Under the pieces are notes generated by a model. That model was given only the letters and a program-made list of their open reading frames with translations. It was not told where the DNA came from and did no database searches. Below are positions 33,140 to 44,903 of a DNA stretch of 64,000 nt, in pieces. The position numbers and the translations under genes were made by a program. Position 1 is the first letter of the stretch. Each line of letters opens with the position of its first letter. The stretch covers positions 2,914,001-2,978,000 of the forward strand of contig NGZR01000002.1 of the NCBI GenBank assembly GCA_002197995.1, in the 5' to 3' direction. The stretch is from Gaeumannomyces sp. JS-464 (Eukaryota; Ascomycota; Sordariomycetes; Magnaporthales; Magnaporthaceae).

Positions 33140-36099
33140 ATGGTGAAATCATACTTGTAGGTTCGGCCTACCCCACTGATCACGGGATACCGCTAATGCT
33201 TCTCGTCCTAGGAAATTCGAACACTCCAAATCGTTCGGCCTTGTCAGCTCCAGCACTTCCAATATCGTATGGTTCGCCAAGGAGACGAAGGGAACTGGCG
33301 CTGGCCAGGTTGCCACGGCAGCCAATGAGGAGGTTCTTTGCTGGGACGTCAAGAAGGGCGAGCTCCTATCGCGCTGGAGGGACGAGAAGTGCAAGGCGCA
33401 GGTGACCGCCATCGCGCAGAGCAAGACCGACCCCGATGTCTTTGCCGTGGGCTACGAGGATGGCAGCATCCGCCTGTGGGATAGCAAGATCTCCACCATC
33501 ATTGTGAGCTTTAACGGCCACCGCTCAGCCATCACAACTCTCGCATTCGATAAATCCGGCACTAGACTCGCGAGCGGCTCCAAGGACACCGACGTCATCG
33601 TCTGGGACCTCGTTGCCGAGGTTGGCCAATACAAGCTCCGTGGCCACAAGGATCAAGTCACAGGTCTGCAATTCCTCGAGCCAGAGCCGCCAGCTCCGGA
33701 GGAGCTTGAGGATGGCGGCGAATCCCTAGCCATGGTTGTCGACAGCGAGAGCTCGGAAGGGTTCCTCCTAACAACAGCCAAGGACTCCCTCATCAAGCTG
33801 TGGGACCTGTCTTCGAGATTCTGCGTCGAGACTCACGTTACGCAGACCAACGGCGAGTGCTGGGCCCTGGGGGTCAACCCGGACTGCAGCGCTTGCGTCA
33901 CGGCTGGCAACGATGGAGAGCTGAAGGTGTGGTCGATAGATGTCCCCGCCCTTCTCACCTCTACCAAGCAGGTCGAGGTCTCCAAGCTGGGGCAAATCCT
34001 CCAAGACCGCGGCACGCTGCACCGGAACGGCAAAGATCGGGCAACCGAGATCCGCTTTCATCCGCGCAGGAGCTATTTTGCTGTGCACGGCGTGGACAAG
34101 TCGGTCGAGGTCTGGAGGATGCGGACAGAGGCCGAAGTTAAAAAGAGTTTGGCTCGCAAGCGCAAGAGAAGACGAGAAAAGCAAGGCACCAAACAAGGTG
34201 CCGACGCGGCAATGGCCGAGGACGGCGACGACAAGGCCGACGATATCTCTCAGGCCGACGTGTCCGACATCTTCGTGCAGCATGTCATTATTCGGACTAC
34301 GGGCAAGGCCAGATCTGTCGACTGGGCCATTACGCAGGGGACGAAAGATCTGCAGCTGGTAGTCGGCACAACAAACAACCAAATCGAGCTCTGGAATATC
34401 ACTAGCTCGAGGGAAAAGAGCAAGGCGAAGAAGGATAAGGTCGAAGATTACACAAGGGCGCTCTCGGTTGAACTACCGGGTCACAGGACCGACATCAGGG
34501 CAATTGCCCTGAGCTCTGACGACAGAATGCTGGCGTCTGCCGCCAACGGAAGCCTGAAGATCTGGAACGTGAGGACACAGACGTGTATTCGGACATTCGA
34601 GTGCGGCTACGCCCTGTGCTGTGCTTTCCTGCCTGGCGACAAGGTCGTGGTGGTTGGCACAAAAAGCGGAGAGCTCGAGCTGTTCGATGTGGCGTCTACG
34701 GCCCTCTTGGACAGCGTGTCTGCTCACGACCGGAGCCATATGGTCGCTACACGTCCACCCTGACGGCCGATCCGTGGTTACTGGTAGTGCAGACAAGACG
34801 GCCAAGTTCTGGGACTTCCGGATCATCCAAGAGCCTGTTCTTGGCACCACCAGGGCCATCCCAAAGCTCAAGCTGGTGCAGACGAGGGCACTCAAGGTGT
34901 CGGATGATATTCTCAGCCTGAGGTATAGCCCAGACGCCAAGATGCTGGCCGTGGCTCTCCTGGACAGCACAGTCAAGGTGTTCTTCACAGACTCGCTCAA
35001 GCTGTACCTGAATCTCTACGGCCACAAGCTCCCGGTATTGAGCATGGACATCTCATACGACAGCAAGCTCATCGTGACGAGCTCGGCCGACAAGAATGTC
35101 AAGATATGGGGTCTCGACTTTGGCGACTGCCACAAGTCGCTCTTTGGACACCAGGACAGCATCCTTCAGGTGGCCTTTGTGCCGCACAACTCGGACGGAA
35201 ATGGGCACCACTTCTTCAGCACCAGTAAGGACCGGTCGATAAAGTACTGGGACGGCGACAAGTTTGAGCAGGTCCAACGGCTGGATGGTCATCACGGAGA
35301 GGTCTGGGCTCTCGCAGTAAGCCGCAGCGGCAGATTCATTGTCAGCGCGAGTCACGACAAGAGCATCCGCGTCTGGGAAGAGACCGACGAGCAGATCTTC
35401 CTGGAAGAAGAGAAGGAAAAAGAGATCGAGGAGCTGTACGAGAGCACGCTCACGACCTCGCTGGAGCGGGATGAGGATGGCGAAGAGAAAGAGGGTGACG
35501 AAGTCGGTGCTGCATCTAAACAGACGGTCGAGACGCTCATGGCGGGCGAAAGGATACAGGAGGCTCTAGAGCTAGGGATGCAGGACCTGAACACTGTGAG
35601 GGAATGGCGGCAGGCGAGGCTTACAAATCCCAACCTGGCGCCACCGCAGCGCCATCCGGTGTTCGTGGCCCTGGGAGATATCACCGCCGAGACGCACGTC
35701 ATGGGGGTGTTGCAGCGGATCAAGGCGTCGGCGCTGCACGACGCCCTGTTGGTGCTCCCGTTTGCAACGGTGCCGTCGCTGTTCACCTTCCTGGAGATCT
35801 TTGCGTCACGCGAGATGAACACGCCGCTCACATGCCGGATCCTCTTCTTCATGCTACGGGCTCACCACCGGCAGATCGTGGCCAGTCGCACGATGCGCGC
35901 GGCGCTGGACGGCATCCGGGTCAGCCTCAGGCGCGCACTAAAGCGGCAGAAGGACGAGATGGGCTACAACATTGCGGCGCTCAAGGTTGTGGGCATGCAG
36001 GTCCGCGAGCGGAGCGTCAAGGACTACGTCGACGAGAACTGGGACGACGGGACGGATGCGCAAAACGCCAGGAAGAGGACTTTTGTTCATGTTTCATAG
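33140..36099 (+). CDS. DIP2: SSU processome WD40 protein Dip2/Utp12 (one indel)
   Basis: U3 snoRNP-associated nucleolar protein of the UTP-B subcomplex, needed for 18S rRNA maturation. Exon 1 is only 17 nt (33140-33156, MVKSY plus two bases) and joins at 33212 to KFEHSKSFGLVSSSSNIVW. WD40 repeats fill most of the protein, with typical endings IRLWD, VIVWD, IKLWD, LKVWS, LKIWN, AKFWDF, VKIWG, IKYWD and IRVWE, consistent with two beta-propellers. A Lys/Arg-rich insert (about 34135-34200) and an acidic coil precede the C-terminal Utp12 helical domain. The end, WDDGTDAQNARKRTFVHVS, resembles family C-termini. One extra C at about 34730 breaks the frame between DSVSAHD and GAIWSLHVHPDG; corrected length is about 967 aa (yeast 943). 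Confidence 0.94.
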
Positions 36100-37091
36100 G
36101 GGGGTTGCAATACCCCTGGGCTGCCCGGCTGCTCGTCGGCTAAATACCCCCGATTGCAGCGCAAACCAACGTTCAGAACTTCCGTCGACACTACTACCTG
36201 CCCCTTGTGCTACATCATACGGGGCCGAGCATTTCCCGAACGGGAGTGCGTGTGTGTGTCCGTGCGCGTCGCTGCCCGCCCAGTTTACCCACATAAAACA
36301 AATCACATCAACTCGAAAGCACCGACACTATCACGTCGTGGCGTTGTTGCTCGCCGTCCCTCACAAACAGTGTCTTGGCTCCAGGCCAAGCAAAGGGAGC
36401 ATAAGCTTACATAGGCAGCCCTACCCTGTCCTGGCCCATGGAGACGGGCATGACTCGGACCCCCCCCCCCCTTTGAAGAAAAGGCCCGGCGGGAGGAGTC
36501 CCCCGTTGGCGGGACCGCGCGAGGTGGAGCCGAGGTTGGCTCCCCGCTTCGTACGACACTGCCCGCACGATACGACCACGGCCGCCGCAGAGCCAAGGGG
36601 CGTGTGTGTGTGGTTTTCCTGTCGCTGTGGACTCACTGAGGGGGGCCTCGCGGCATTTCATGAAGCAGCAACAATGGATAACCGAATCCTTCCCTCCATA
36701 TTCGATGCTCTGCCCTGTGGGCGCCCCGTGCGACGGGCGGGACAACCTGCCCACTCAGGCTGTTGCCGTCTGGGGCTCCCCGCGGGCGGTTTGGGAGGAA
36801 TGATATGGTCCTTTTTTTTCTCTCTCTTCTCGGGGTCCATATTGTTTTCTTAAAAGGGGTCTGCTATTGTGGGTGTGGCCAGGAAGAGAGATGATAATTA
36901 GATGCCCAGAAATCGATTGATCGATTATATTGAGCGCCATCCCTCTCCTGTCAATCTGCTTTCCTATATATCCTCTCCTGGACTCCGCCGTGTCTTTGTT
37001 CAGGGTTGTGCAAGCCTTTCTTCCGAGCAACTCTTCATTGTCCGCCTTTCATTCGTGTGTTCCAGATCCAGCCAAAGCCCTCACACCCATC
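36100..37091. other. Intergenic between DIP2 and the monooxygenase gene
   Basis: About 1 kb holding the DIP2 3' end and the monooxygenase promoter. Includes a C10 run near 36460. No supported gene. Confidence 0.5.
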
Positions 37092-39543
37092 ATGGGAAGT
37101 CACGGGCCCGCCGCCTTCACCCTGAAGGAGGCTCCGGTTGAGAATCTCCGGCCCCTGAAAGTGAGGGTCATCGGGGCAGGCTTTTCGGGGATCCTCGCCG
37201 CCATCAGGTAGCTACTACATATGGGCTTGCCCTATTCCTGAGCGCAGGAGGCTATTGCTAACCCGACCATCTCTGCAGAATCCCGGAGAAGCTCAGGAAC
37301 ATCGACCTTGCAGTCTATGAGAAGAGTGACGGCATTGGAGGCGTATGGTAAGCAAAGTCCTGACGTCGCATTTGCCATCTCGATGGACGGCATTTCGTTT
37401 CTGCAACCACGATCACGACACGTATTACTTTTTGACTGACAAGGATCGTCACATTGGCAGGTGGCTCAACAAGTATCCAGGTGGGAAAATGCCCTTCTTT
37501 TTTTTTGACTTCTGGCATCCGGCTCGGCAAAAAGCCATGTAGGGATACCCAAGCAAGCCGGGTCGCTAACAGACGCCTCCCTTGAGCTCGGTTAAACAGG
37601 GATTGCCTGTGATATTCCCTGTAAGTGTCATTGACAGCACCACCCCCAATCACGATTTTGTCGGTGGCCGTTAGAGAGCACCGTGCTGACTGGGGTACGA
37701 AAACAAAAAGCACACTCGTACCAGTACACGTTCGCCCCGAACAAGGACTGGTCGAACCTCTACGCCCCAGGCCAAGAAATCCAACAGTACCTCCAGGGAG
37801 TAGCAGAAAGGTTCGGAGCCACGAGGTTTATCAAGACGTCGCACGAGGTGAAGGAGTGCGTGTGGGATGCGGTCAAGAGGAAATGGTAAGCTGCTTTTTT
37901 CGGTGGTTTGTCGGTGCATAGTGCCTTAACAGGCCCCCCCAATACTGATCTTGCGCCTGCCTCAGGATCATCGAAGTCGTCCGGCTGCAGACCGGCGAGA
38001 CCTTCAAGGAGGAGGCAGACATTCTCATAAGCGCTCGGGGTCAGCTGAACGACATCGCGTGGCCGGAAATACCCGGTCTGGATAAGTTCAAGGGCAAGCT
38101 TCTCCATTCTGGTGATTGGGATACTACGTAAGTCCTTGTCGGTCTCATATGAGAGAGAGGGGGGGGGGGTAGGGAAACGAACCAAGAACTGATGGGTCCG
38201 TTGTGTCCGGGGAAAGATATGACTTCAAGAACAAGAAGGTCGGCATCATCGGCAACGGTTCGAGCGGGATTCAGATCCTGCCGAATCTCCGGCGCGTTGA
38301 GGGCACATCCATCACCATCTTTGCGAGGTCCAAGACATGGATTTCGCCGTCGTTTGGAATCGATGCCATGGCGACTCTGGGGAAACCTAATGGGACTACG
38401 GAATGTGAGTATCTAATAATACTTTGCGTATCGTGTCGCGGCATGGACGCCCAGCTAATCCGCGAATCTCTGGAATACAGTCACTGAGGAGATGCGAGCG
38501 CTATTCGCAAAGGACCCCGAGGCATGGTTCAAGTTCCGCAAAGTGGTCGAGGACGGCGGCAATCTGATCCGTGAGTGTGCCCCCCTCGGAGTGCTGCGAA
38601 CATCCAGAGAAGGCGTGCACTAGGCTAACCAAAAGTTCCCACGCAGACGACTCCTTGATGACGGGCACGCAGATGCTCCAGGACTTCCGGGAAGGCATGA
38701 CGGCGCTGATGCGCGAGCGCCTGGCCAAGAAGCCCGAGCTGTTCGAGCGCGTCGTCGCCGGCTTCTCCCCCGGCTGCCGCCGCCTGACTCCAGGCCCGGG
38801 CTTCCTCGAGGCCCTGACCGAGGACAACGTCTCGCTGGTCAGCGAGGCCGTCGCGCGCGTGACCGAGACGGGCGTGGTCCTCGCCTCGGGCGCCGAGCAC
38901 TCCGGGCTCGACGCCCTCGTCTGCGCGACGGGCTTCCGCACCGCGACGGCGCCGCCCTTCCGCGTCGTGGGCCGCGGCGGCGTCACGCTGGCGCAGCGGT
39001 GGGAGGCCCGGCCCGAGAGCTACCTGTCGGTCGCCGTCGACGGGTTCCCGAACCTGCTGCTCCAGTTCGGCCCCAACTCGGCCATCGGGTTCGGCAGCCT
39101 GACCAAGATGCTCGAGGCCGAGTGCGACTACGTCGTCAAGGTGCTGCGCAAGATGCAGAAGGAGGACTACGCCACCGTCGAGCCGCGCGCCGAGCGCGTG
39201 CGCGACTTCACCCAGTTCGCCGACGAGTACTTCCGCCGCACCGTCCACCTGGAGGACTGCAGGTCCTGGTACCGCGCCGACGGGGGCAAGGGGCCCGTCG
39301 TCGCCCTGTGGCCCGGCTCGACGCTGCATGCGCTCGAGGCGCTGCGGTCGCCGCGGTGGGAGGACTTTGTGTTCGAGAGCAACGACGCGAGCGGGAACCT
39401 GCTCCGCTGGGGGTAACGGCTGGAGCACCACCGAGACCGAGGGCGATCCGTCTTGGTACATAAACCCAGAGGAGATCGAATGGCCCGTGGAAGGAAAGCC
39501 CGAGGATGCGCAAAGGCTGAAGAATCGGCCGTGGTCGTACTGA
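37092..39543 (+). CDS. Baeyer-Villiger-type flavin monooxygenase (C-terminal indel)
   Basis: FAD/NADPH-dependent monooxygenase that would insert one oxygen next to a ketone; substrate unknown. Nine exons close in phase: 37092-37207, 37279-37347, 37461-37480 (20 nt), 37600-37620 (21 nt), 37711-37885, 37966-38127, 38217-38404, 38481-38570 and 38647-39543. The FAD Rossmann motif GAGFSG is at 28-33. SHSYQYTFAPNKDWS is typical of the group. The BVMO fingerprint FKGKLLHSGDWD (F-x-G-x3-H-x3-W-D) is near 175, the NADPH motif GNGSSG follows, and CATGF is near 377. One surplus base in the G run at 39409-39413 separates NLLRW from GNGWSTTETEGDPSWY; uncorrected, the protein stops at 39415, 42 residues early. 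An AATAAA lies at 39612. No cluster partners are evident. Confidence 0.9.
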
Positions 39544-39611
39544 TAAGCTGTATTTCATCAGTTCACGTCATGTAATTTTGGGGTCCTGTATGCTACTCTT
39601 TCCGTAAGCCC

Positions 39612-39617
39612 AATAAA
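39612..39617 (+). terminator. Possible polyadenylation signal (AATAAA) after the monooxygenase
   Basis: Canonical AATAAA about 70 nt downstream of the corrected stop codon, inside a 300-bp convergent gap. Fungal poly(A) signals are degenerate, so this is suggestive only. Confidence 0.4.
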
Positions 39618-39843
39618 AAGAATAGATGAACGAGCAAAAGTGCCAGCAATATTTTAGCTTCTTACCACCAGCACACAAAAGGCCCGCCAAACGAGGCGAA
39701 AAGGGACTCGCAATTCAACACATCCACGACAAGCACAAAACATTAGAGGACTGATGGATTGACTATAGCACAGGGTGTATCGACACGGGGAGTACAAAGG
39801 GAAGGAAAGCGTCATTTTTTTAGTTCTATTGGCCGCCAGCCCT

Positions 39844-40891
39844 CTATTTCTTCGAAGAGACGATCGCTGCAGCATTGAAATCATGTCAGTGATGTCATTC
39901 TCTCGCGCGAAGGAAGTGAAGCAGAGCCTCAAAAGCAACTCACTCTCAACAGCAGCAACGCTCTGCTGAAGAATCTGCTGCAGCGTCTTGGGGTTCTCCA
40001 GCTCCTTCTTGACCTTGGCGATAATGGACTCAGCAAGCTCCTTCTGCTCGCGCTGCTTGACCTGGCTCTCGTAGCGGACCCACGAGTCCAGAACGTTCTT
40101 GGCCTCGGCGGCCAGCGCGGTCTTCTGCTCGAGCTCGTAGGCCTGGGCCTCAAGCTGGGCGGTCTCCTGTAGGGAGGGGTTTCAGATAGCCATGTCAGCA
40201 AAGAACACCACAGACAACAGGTGCCACGGTTGCCGCGCGCCAATATTCCGTACCTTGGAGACGGCAAACAGCGACTTGGTGATGTCGACGACGCTCGACA
40301 TCTGCTGGACGTTGTCGATGCGGTTCTTGACAGCCTGAGTATGGTCGGCGCGGGCCGCGTTCAGGATGTTCTTGACCTTCTCGGACTGGGCGTCGGCCCA
40401 CTGGCTGTACATGGGGCCTCCGTACTTGATAACGGCGCCCCAGACGCTGAGCAGGCAGAAGGCCACGACGGTCTCTTCGTTGACGACGTAGTACTCGTTG
40501 GAGAGGCGTAGACGGAGAGGGCGGCGGCGGACGAGAGGATGGCCGGACTTGGAGACCAGCGAGTTGCCGGGGATGGCGTCCATGAGCGACTGGGCCTTGG
40601 TCTTGGGGTCCTCGGCGGGCACGTTGGACGAGGCGCGCGTAGTCGTGAGCGACGTCAGCGCGGGCAGGGCCGCTCGCTGCTGGGCGAGGGCGGCGGGTCG
40701 GAGGCGGGCAGCCCCTGCGGCGGCGGGAGTGTGAGTGAAATTTGCACTGCTTTGCGCCTGCTGCGGGCTTTGAGGCGTTCACGGTCCATAGGCCGTCCCC
40801 CTCGGGCGCTTCGGCCAATTGAGTCCATTGACCACACCAATCACGCGGGGGCGAGCTTACCGAGCGCAGTTCTGGCCAAGCGGGACGCCAT
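39844..40891 (-). CDS. ATP4: Mitochondrial ATP synthase subunit b (Atp4)
   Basis: Peripheral-stalk subunit of mitochondrial F1Fo ATP synthase. Four exons: 40891-40861, 40714-40254, 40166-39944 and 39866-39844, giving 245 aa, close to the family norm. The N-terminus (MASRLARTALG, then Arg/Ala-rich) is a mitochondrial presequence. DPKTKAQSLMDAIPGNSLVSK, SNEYYVVNEETVVAFCLLS and YGGPMYSQWADAQSEKVKNIL are family landmarks, followed by a long amphipathic stalk helix ending LQQILQQSVAAVE. A 13-15-residue stretch (about 40506-40546) reads HPLVRRRPLRLRL in the open frame. The neighbouring frame gives ILSSAAALSVYA, the expected membrane segment. Two compensating indels are therefore likely. Divergent from NOC4. 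Confidence 0.94.
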
Positions 40892-41291
40892 TTTTGTGAT
40901 GAGCGGAGATGGTGTTTGTCAACCTGGACGATGGGTTCGGGGCGGGAGCTTGGGGACCTGGCAGAGGGATCTGGTTGAGGTTTTACCGGACCCGTGCTAA
41001 TTCGGCTTGCAAGTCATGTGACGCCCGGAACATCTCGCAAGTTTGCGGTCAATTGCATTACATAATCCACAGCTTCCCCGCTCGACCAGGCTCGCGCTCC
41101 CTTCGGTGGTGCGGGCGGATGGGCCTTTATCGATAAGGTGCCGCCAGGGACAAAAAAAAAAGAAATCCCAGAAAGGACCCTCATTGGGACACAGAAGGAA
41201 TCCCAACCACGCGTCACCAACCAACCCGCGAATAGCCCAATCGACCCTTCGACGACAGACACAGTGTAGGAGCTGGTAACAGGGCTGCATC
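40892..41291. promoter_or_regulatory. Divergent promoter region, ATP4 / NOC4
   Basis: Exactly 400 bp between the two start codons, so regulatory sequence is likely shared. An A-rich run lies near 41150. No ORF of interest. Confidence 0.5.
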
Positions 41292-42994
41292 ATGGCTACT
41301 GGCAGCGTTGCAAAGAGGAAACGCCCCCAGGCTGCGGCCGGGCGTCCTCAAAAACGAGCACGGTCAGAGAGCAGCGACGAATCCGACGACGACCAGCAAG
41401 CCCAGATTCTGCTGCTGGAGGAGGGCATCGTGGAGTCCAAGAAAAACTACAACAACATTGCCGCGCTCATCGCATTTGCGCAAAAGGACGACGACGAAGA
41501 CGGAACCGACCTGGTTGCTTCCGTGTCCCTCTGTCGCGTCTTCATCCGGCTCCTGGCCCAGTGCGCCCTGAGGAGGAGGAAGGATGGCTCGGAGAAGGAT
41601 GCGGTCGTTGTGGCGTGGCTCAAGGACCGTCTTTCCGAGTACAAGGCCGTGTGCTGCAGAGGCTACTTCTCCAGGAGGACGCAAGCTCAACCGCTCTCAC
41701 GCTCGCGATGCGCCTGCTGAAGGCCGAGGCCGCGGCTACGTCATCAGAGAGCGAGGAGTACTCGTTCCCAAGGCAGTTCATGACCCAGATCGTCGCGGCC
41801 GCCGTCTCCAAGGGCGCGGGTGTCAGTGGACTCCGGGCAGAGCTCGCTGAGAAGTTCGTCAATGCATACGACGACGTCCGCTTTTATACGTTCAAGGCCA
41901 TATCCGAGACACTGGCTGCGCAGTCGCCTGACGCGCCTCCCTCTTTCGACGGCGTCTTAGAGCTGCTGTCTTCAGTAGAAGCAGTGCCCGAGTCCAACGA
42001 TGATATCGGCGAATTCTACGTTGACCCACCGAGAAAGAAGTCTCACTCGATGTACTCCGTGGCCCAACACAAGAGGCCGGCGCAGGACGCCTGGGTCAAG
42101 CTGCTGAACCTGGGTCTGGACAAGGAACAAAGGAAGCGGGTTCTGGCTGTCATCTCGACCGTCGTTGCGCCATGGTTCACAAAGCCCGAGATGCTTATGG
42201 ACTTTCTCACCGACAGCTTCAACGAGGGCGGGTCGGTCTCGCTTCTCGCGCTGTCTGGAGTCTTCTACCTCATACAGGAGCGGAACTTGGATTACCCCGA
42301 ATTCTACACCAAGCTTTACTCGCTCCTGGATGCCGACCTTCTCCACTCCAAGCATCGGTCCAGGTTCTTCCGGCTGCTCGACACCTTTCTGTCTTCGTCT
42401 CACCTACCGGCGCAGCTTGTAGCGAGCTTTATCAAGAGACTGGCCAGGCTGTGTCTCAACGCCCCACCCAGTGCCATTGTGGTTGTTATTCCATGGTTCT
42501 ACAATTTGTTCAAGAAGCACCCTCTGTGCACGTTCATGATGCACCGCGAGGTCCGCACAGACGAGGAGCGAGAGTTGCTGGAGAACGAGGGCATGGACGA
42601 CCCTTTCCTGCCGGACGAGAAGGATCCGATGGAGACACAGGCCATCGAGAGCTGCCTCTGGGAGATTGTCCAGCTGCAGTCACACTATCATCCAAACGTG
42701 GCCACTATCGCCAAGATCATCTCGGAACAGTTTACGAAGCAATTCTATAATGTGGAGGACTTTCTTGACCACTCATACGCGAGTGTAAGTGCCTTTGGGC
42801 CCCCACTAGCTCTCTCTTTGCAGCGCCATATGACTGACTGGCATAAAATGCAGCTCCTCGAGGGAGAACTCAGCAAGGAGATCAAAAGGAGCCCGGTGGT
42901 TGAGTTTCAGATCCCAAAGAGGATACTGCTCCCCCACGATCGGGAAAGCGGGCAGCAGGATAGCCTGCTGGTGAGGCTATGGAACTTCCAATAG
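41292..42994 (+). CDS. NOC4: Nucleolar complex protein 4 (Noc4/Utp19; one indel)
   Basis: Nucleolar partner of Nop14 needed for 40S subunit maturation and export. It starts MATGSVAKRKRPQ with a basic, acidic-patched N-terminus. Later come YVDPPRKKSHSMYSVAQHKRP, AWVKLLNLGLD, YSLLDADLLHSKHRSRFFRLLD, FIKRLARLCLNAPP and PWFYNLFKKHPLC, the diagnostic CBF/Noc4 region, then DDPFLPDEKDPMET and YNVEDFLDHSY. A 69-nt intron (42785-42853) is stop-free and a multiple of three. One missing base at about 41651 separates DRLSEYKAV from LQRLLLQED; corrected length is about 544 aa, close to yeast (552). Confidence 0.94.
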
Positions 42995-44585
42995 CAGGTC
43001 AGCCTCAGCTTCCAGGCATACATACAACGTGTACGACGTGACCGCGTGCGACAGCATATCGGAGAAGCTCGGAGCCTACCGGTGTCGCGTGTGATGTTAC
43101 CTAGCGTAGCCGGGCAGTCTCTGGCGTTCGCGCACCTCAGTTTCACATCCTGTCGTGTTGCGGGCGGGAGAACTCCCATGACCGGCCGAACTCCCCGCAA
43201 ACGGTGAGGAGATGGTGCTCGCGCTCGATACACCCTTTTTTGACTCAACATAACAGACCCAACACTGCAAAGGAATGGATACCCTAACCACCCGAGCTTT
43301 CCCGTACAACCGACCACTTAGGGGGCATCCGTGAGTCAGCCTCTGGGGGGAGGGAGCAACGAACGAGAAACGGGCAAGGAACCACTCTGGTGACACCGTG
43401 AGGAGCTGTGACGCGCGCCCGGGTTGGCATGAGAGAGCAAACAGCCGGTCTCCTGCAGGCCCTCTGCACGTGAGAGGTCACCAGCTGGCACCCGTGACTG
43501 CCTTTTTTTGCCCCCCAGAGGCGATGCGAAAGCAAACATGTAACTAGCAGGGGCGATGGTGGGAGGCGGGTTCGTTTTTCTTGGTTCGATATTCCGCTCA
43601 CCTGCGTTGGGACTCTGAAGCCGGCGCGATCGGACCATGGTCACTCACCCACTCACTCACTTATCACACTACGGCCACGCCCCTCCTAAGCGGGAGGTGA
43701 CGAACGATGTTTTTTTTCCCCCTCCATGATCCCGGGAGGCAAGGTGATGGAAAGTCTGGCTCGCTGTGGAGAAGAGCAACAGAGGCAAACCAAGCCGTTC
43801 GACCAAACAGAAAGAGCATGCGGGCGGGCAGACCGACAAGCCGGCAGGCAAGCAGACGAGAAGGATGGCAAGACGAAATCCGGTCAGGTCCACCGTTCTC
43901 TCGCCCTCTGTCTCCGTAAGTACGGTGTAATGTATGTATGTACATGACAAGAAGAAAAACGAAAGAGAAAAACTTGATCAACGGCAACACCTCTCACACC
44001 TCCCGAGCGAGCCAGCCAGCCAGTCAGTCCGTTCCCCCGTCCTACCCCGATCGTCCCGAACGGCTCCGTCGTACGGCAGGGCGGGGAGGATCTGCCAAGG
44101 GGGTGGCGCGTCGCCCGGTCCACAGCCAGACCATTTCTTCCCCTTCACCTCTCCTGCCTGCCTACCTGCCTACCTATGCAGTGCTGCTGCTACTACTGCT
44201 GTGCTGACTGCGGTATCGCAATGCCCCTGGGTAGGGGACCTCTTTCCCGCCATGGCGTTTCAAGTGTGCTCCTACTTCTGTCCTTCACTCTCTTTGCGTC
44301 TTTGCGGTGGCACAAAAAGGAGGGAGGGGCGTGTGAGGCTCACCTCACGAGGGTGGGATGGGATGGGGATGTATGATTCCCACCTAAGTTCCCAAGATAA
44401 CGTTCGTGAACGGAACCAGGCAGGGGATAAACAAATCAATGAGCAAAGAAAAAAAAGGAGCCGAAAAAAAAGAGGCTTGGAAGCCCACGCGGATTTTTTT
44501 CATCCTTCACCGCCACTCTGCTCAGGACCATTAAACACGAGACTTCCGGCTTGGGGATCCGACGCAGAGAATGGAAACGAAAAGA

Positions 44586-44610
44586 AAAAAAAAAAAAAAA
44601 AAAAAAAAAA
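44586..44610 (+). repeat. A25 homopolymer
   Basis: Uninterrupted run of about 25 A. It pairs in inverted orientation with a T28 run at 44876-44903. Confidence 0.9.
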
Positions 44611-44875
44611 GGAAGAATAGAAACAAGATTTACGGGGCCATCTTGCGTCTCTAGGCCCTCACCGGCGACTTAGCCCCCTTCATTCATTCACTCTTGTTTG
44701 AGGTTGATGGATTTCTTCGTCTCCTCGCTTCCAAGGGGCTGGGTACGGTGAGCAAGCAACCGCACATGCGAGCGAGCGAGAGAGTAGGCAGGCGCATGGG
44801 TAGCTCGTGAGACGCGCAAGCCAAGTCGCAGACCGGACCGGGGGCCTTGGTTTCTCTCTTTCTTTGCTTTCTTTC

Positions 44876-44903
44876 TTTTTTTTTTTTTTTTTTTTTTTTT
44901 TTT
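44876..44903 (+). repeat. T28 homopolymer
   Basis: Uninterrupted run of about 28 T, 265 bp from the A25 tract. Confidence 0.9.

Noticed and set aside
29746..39543. Secondary-metabolite cluster of aminotransferase plus Baeyer-Villiger monooxygenase
   Set aside because: The genes between are housekeeping (ARC35, DIP2); no backbone synthase, transporter or pathway regulator nearby.
5970..41700. Programmed ribosomal frameshifting as the cause of the frame breaks
   Set aside because: No shared slippery heptamer or pseudoknot context; breaks go in both directions and occur in unrelated genes.
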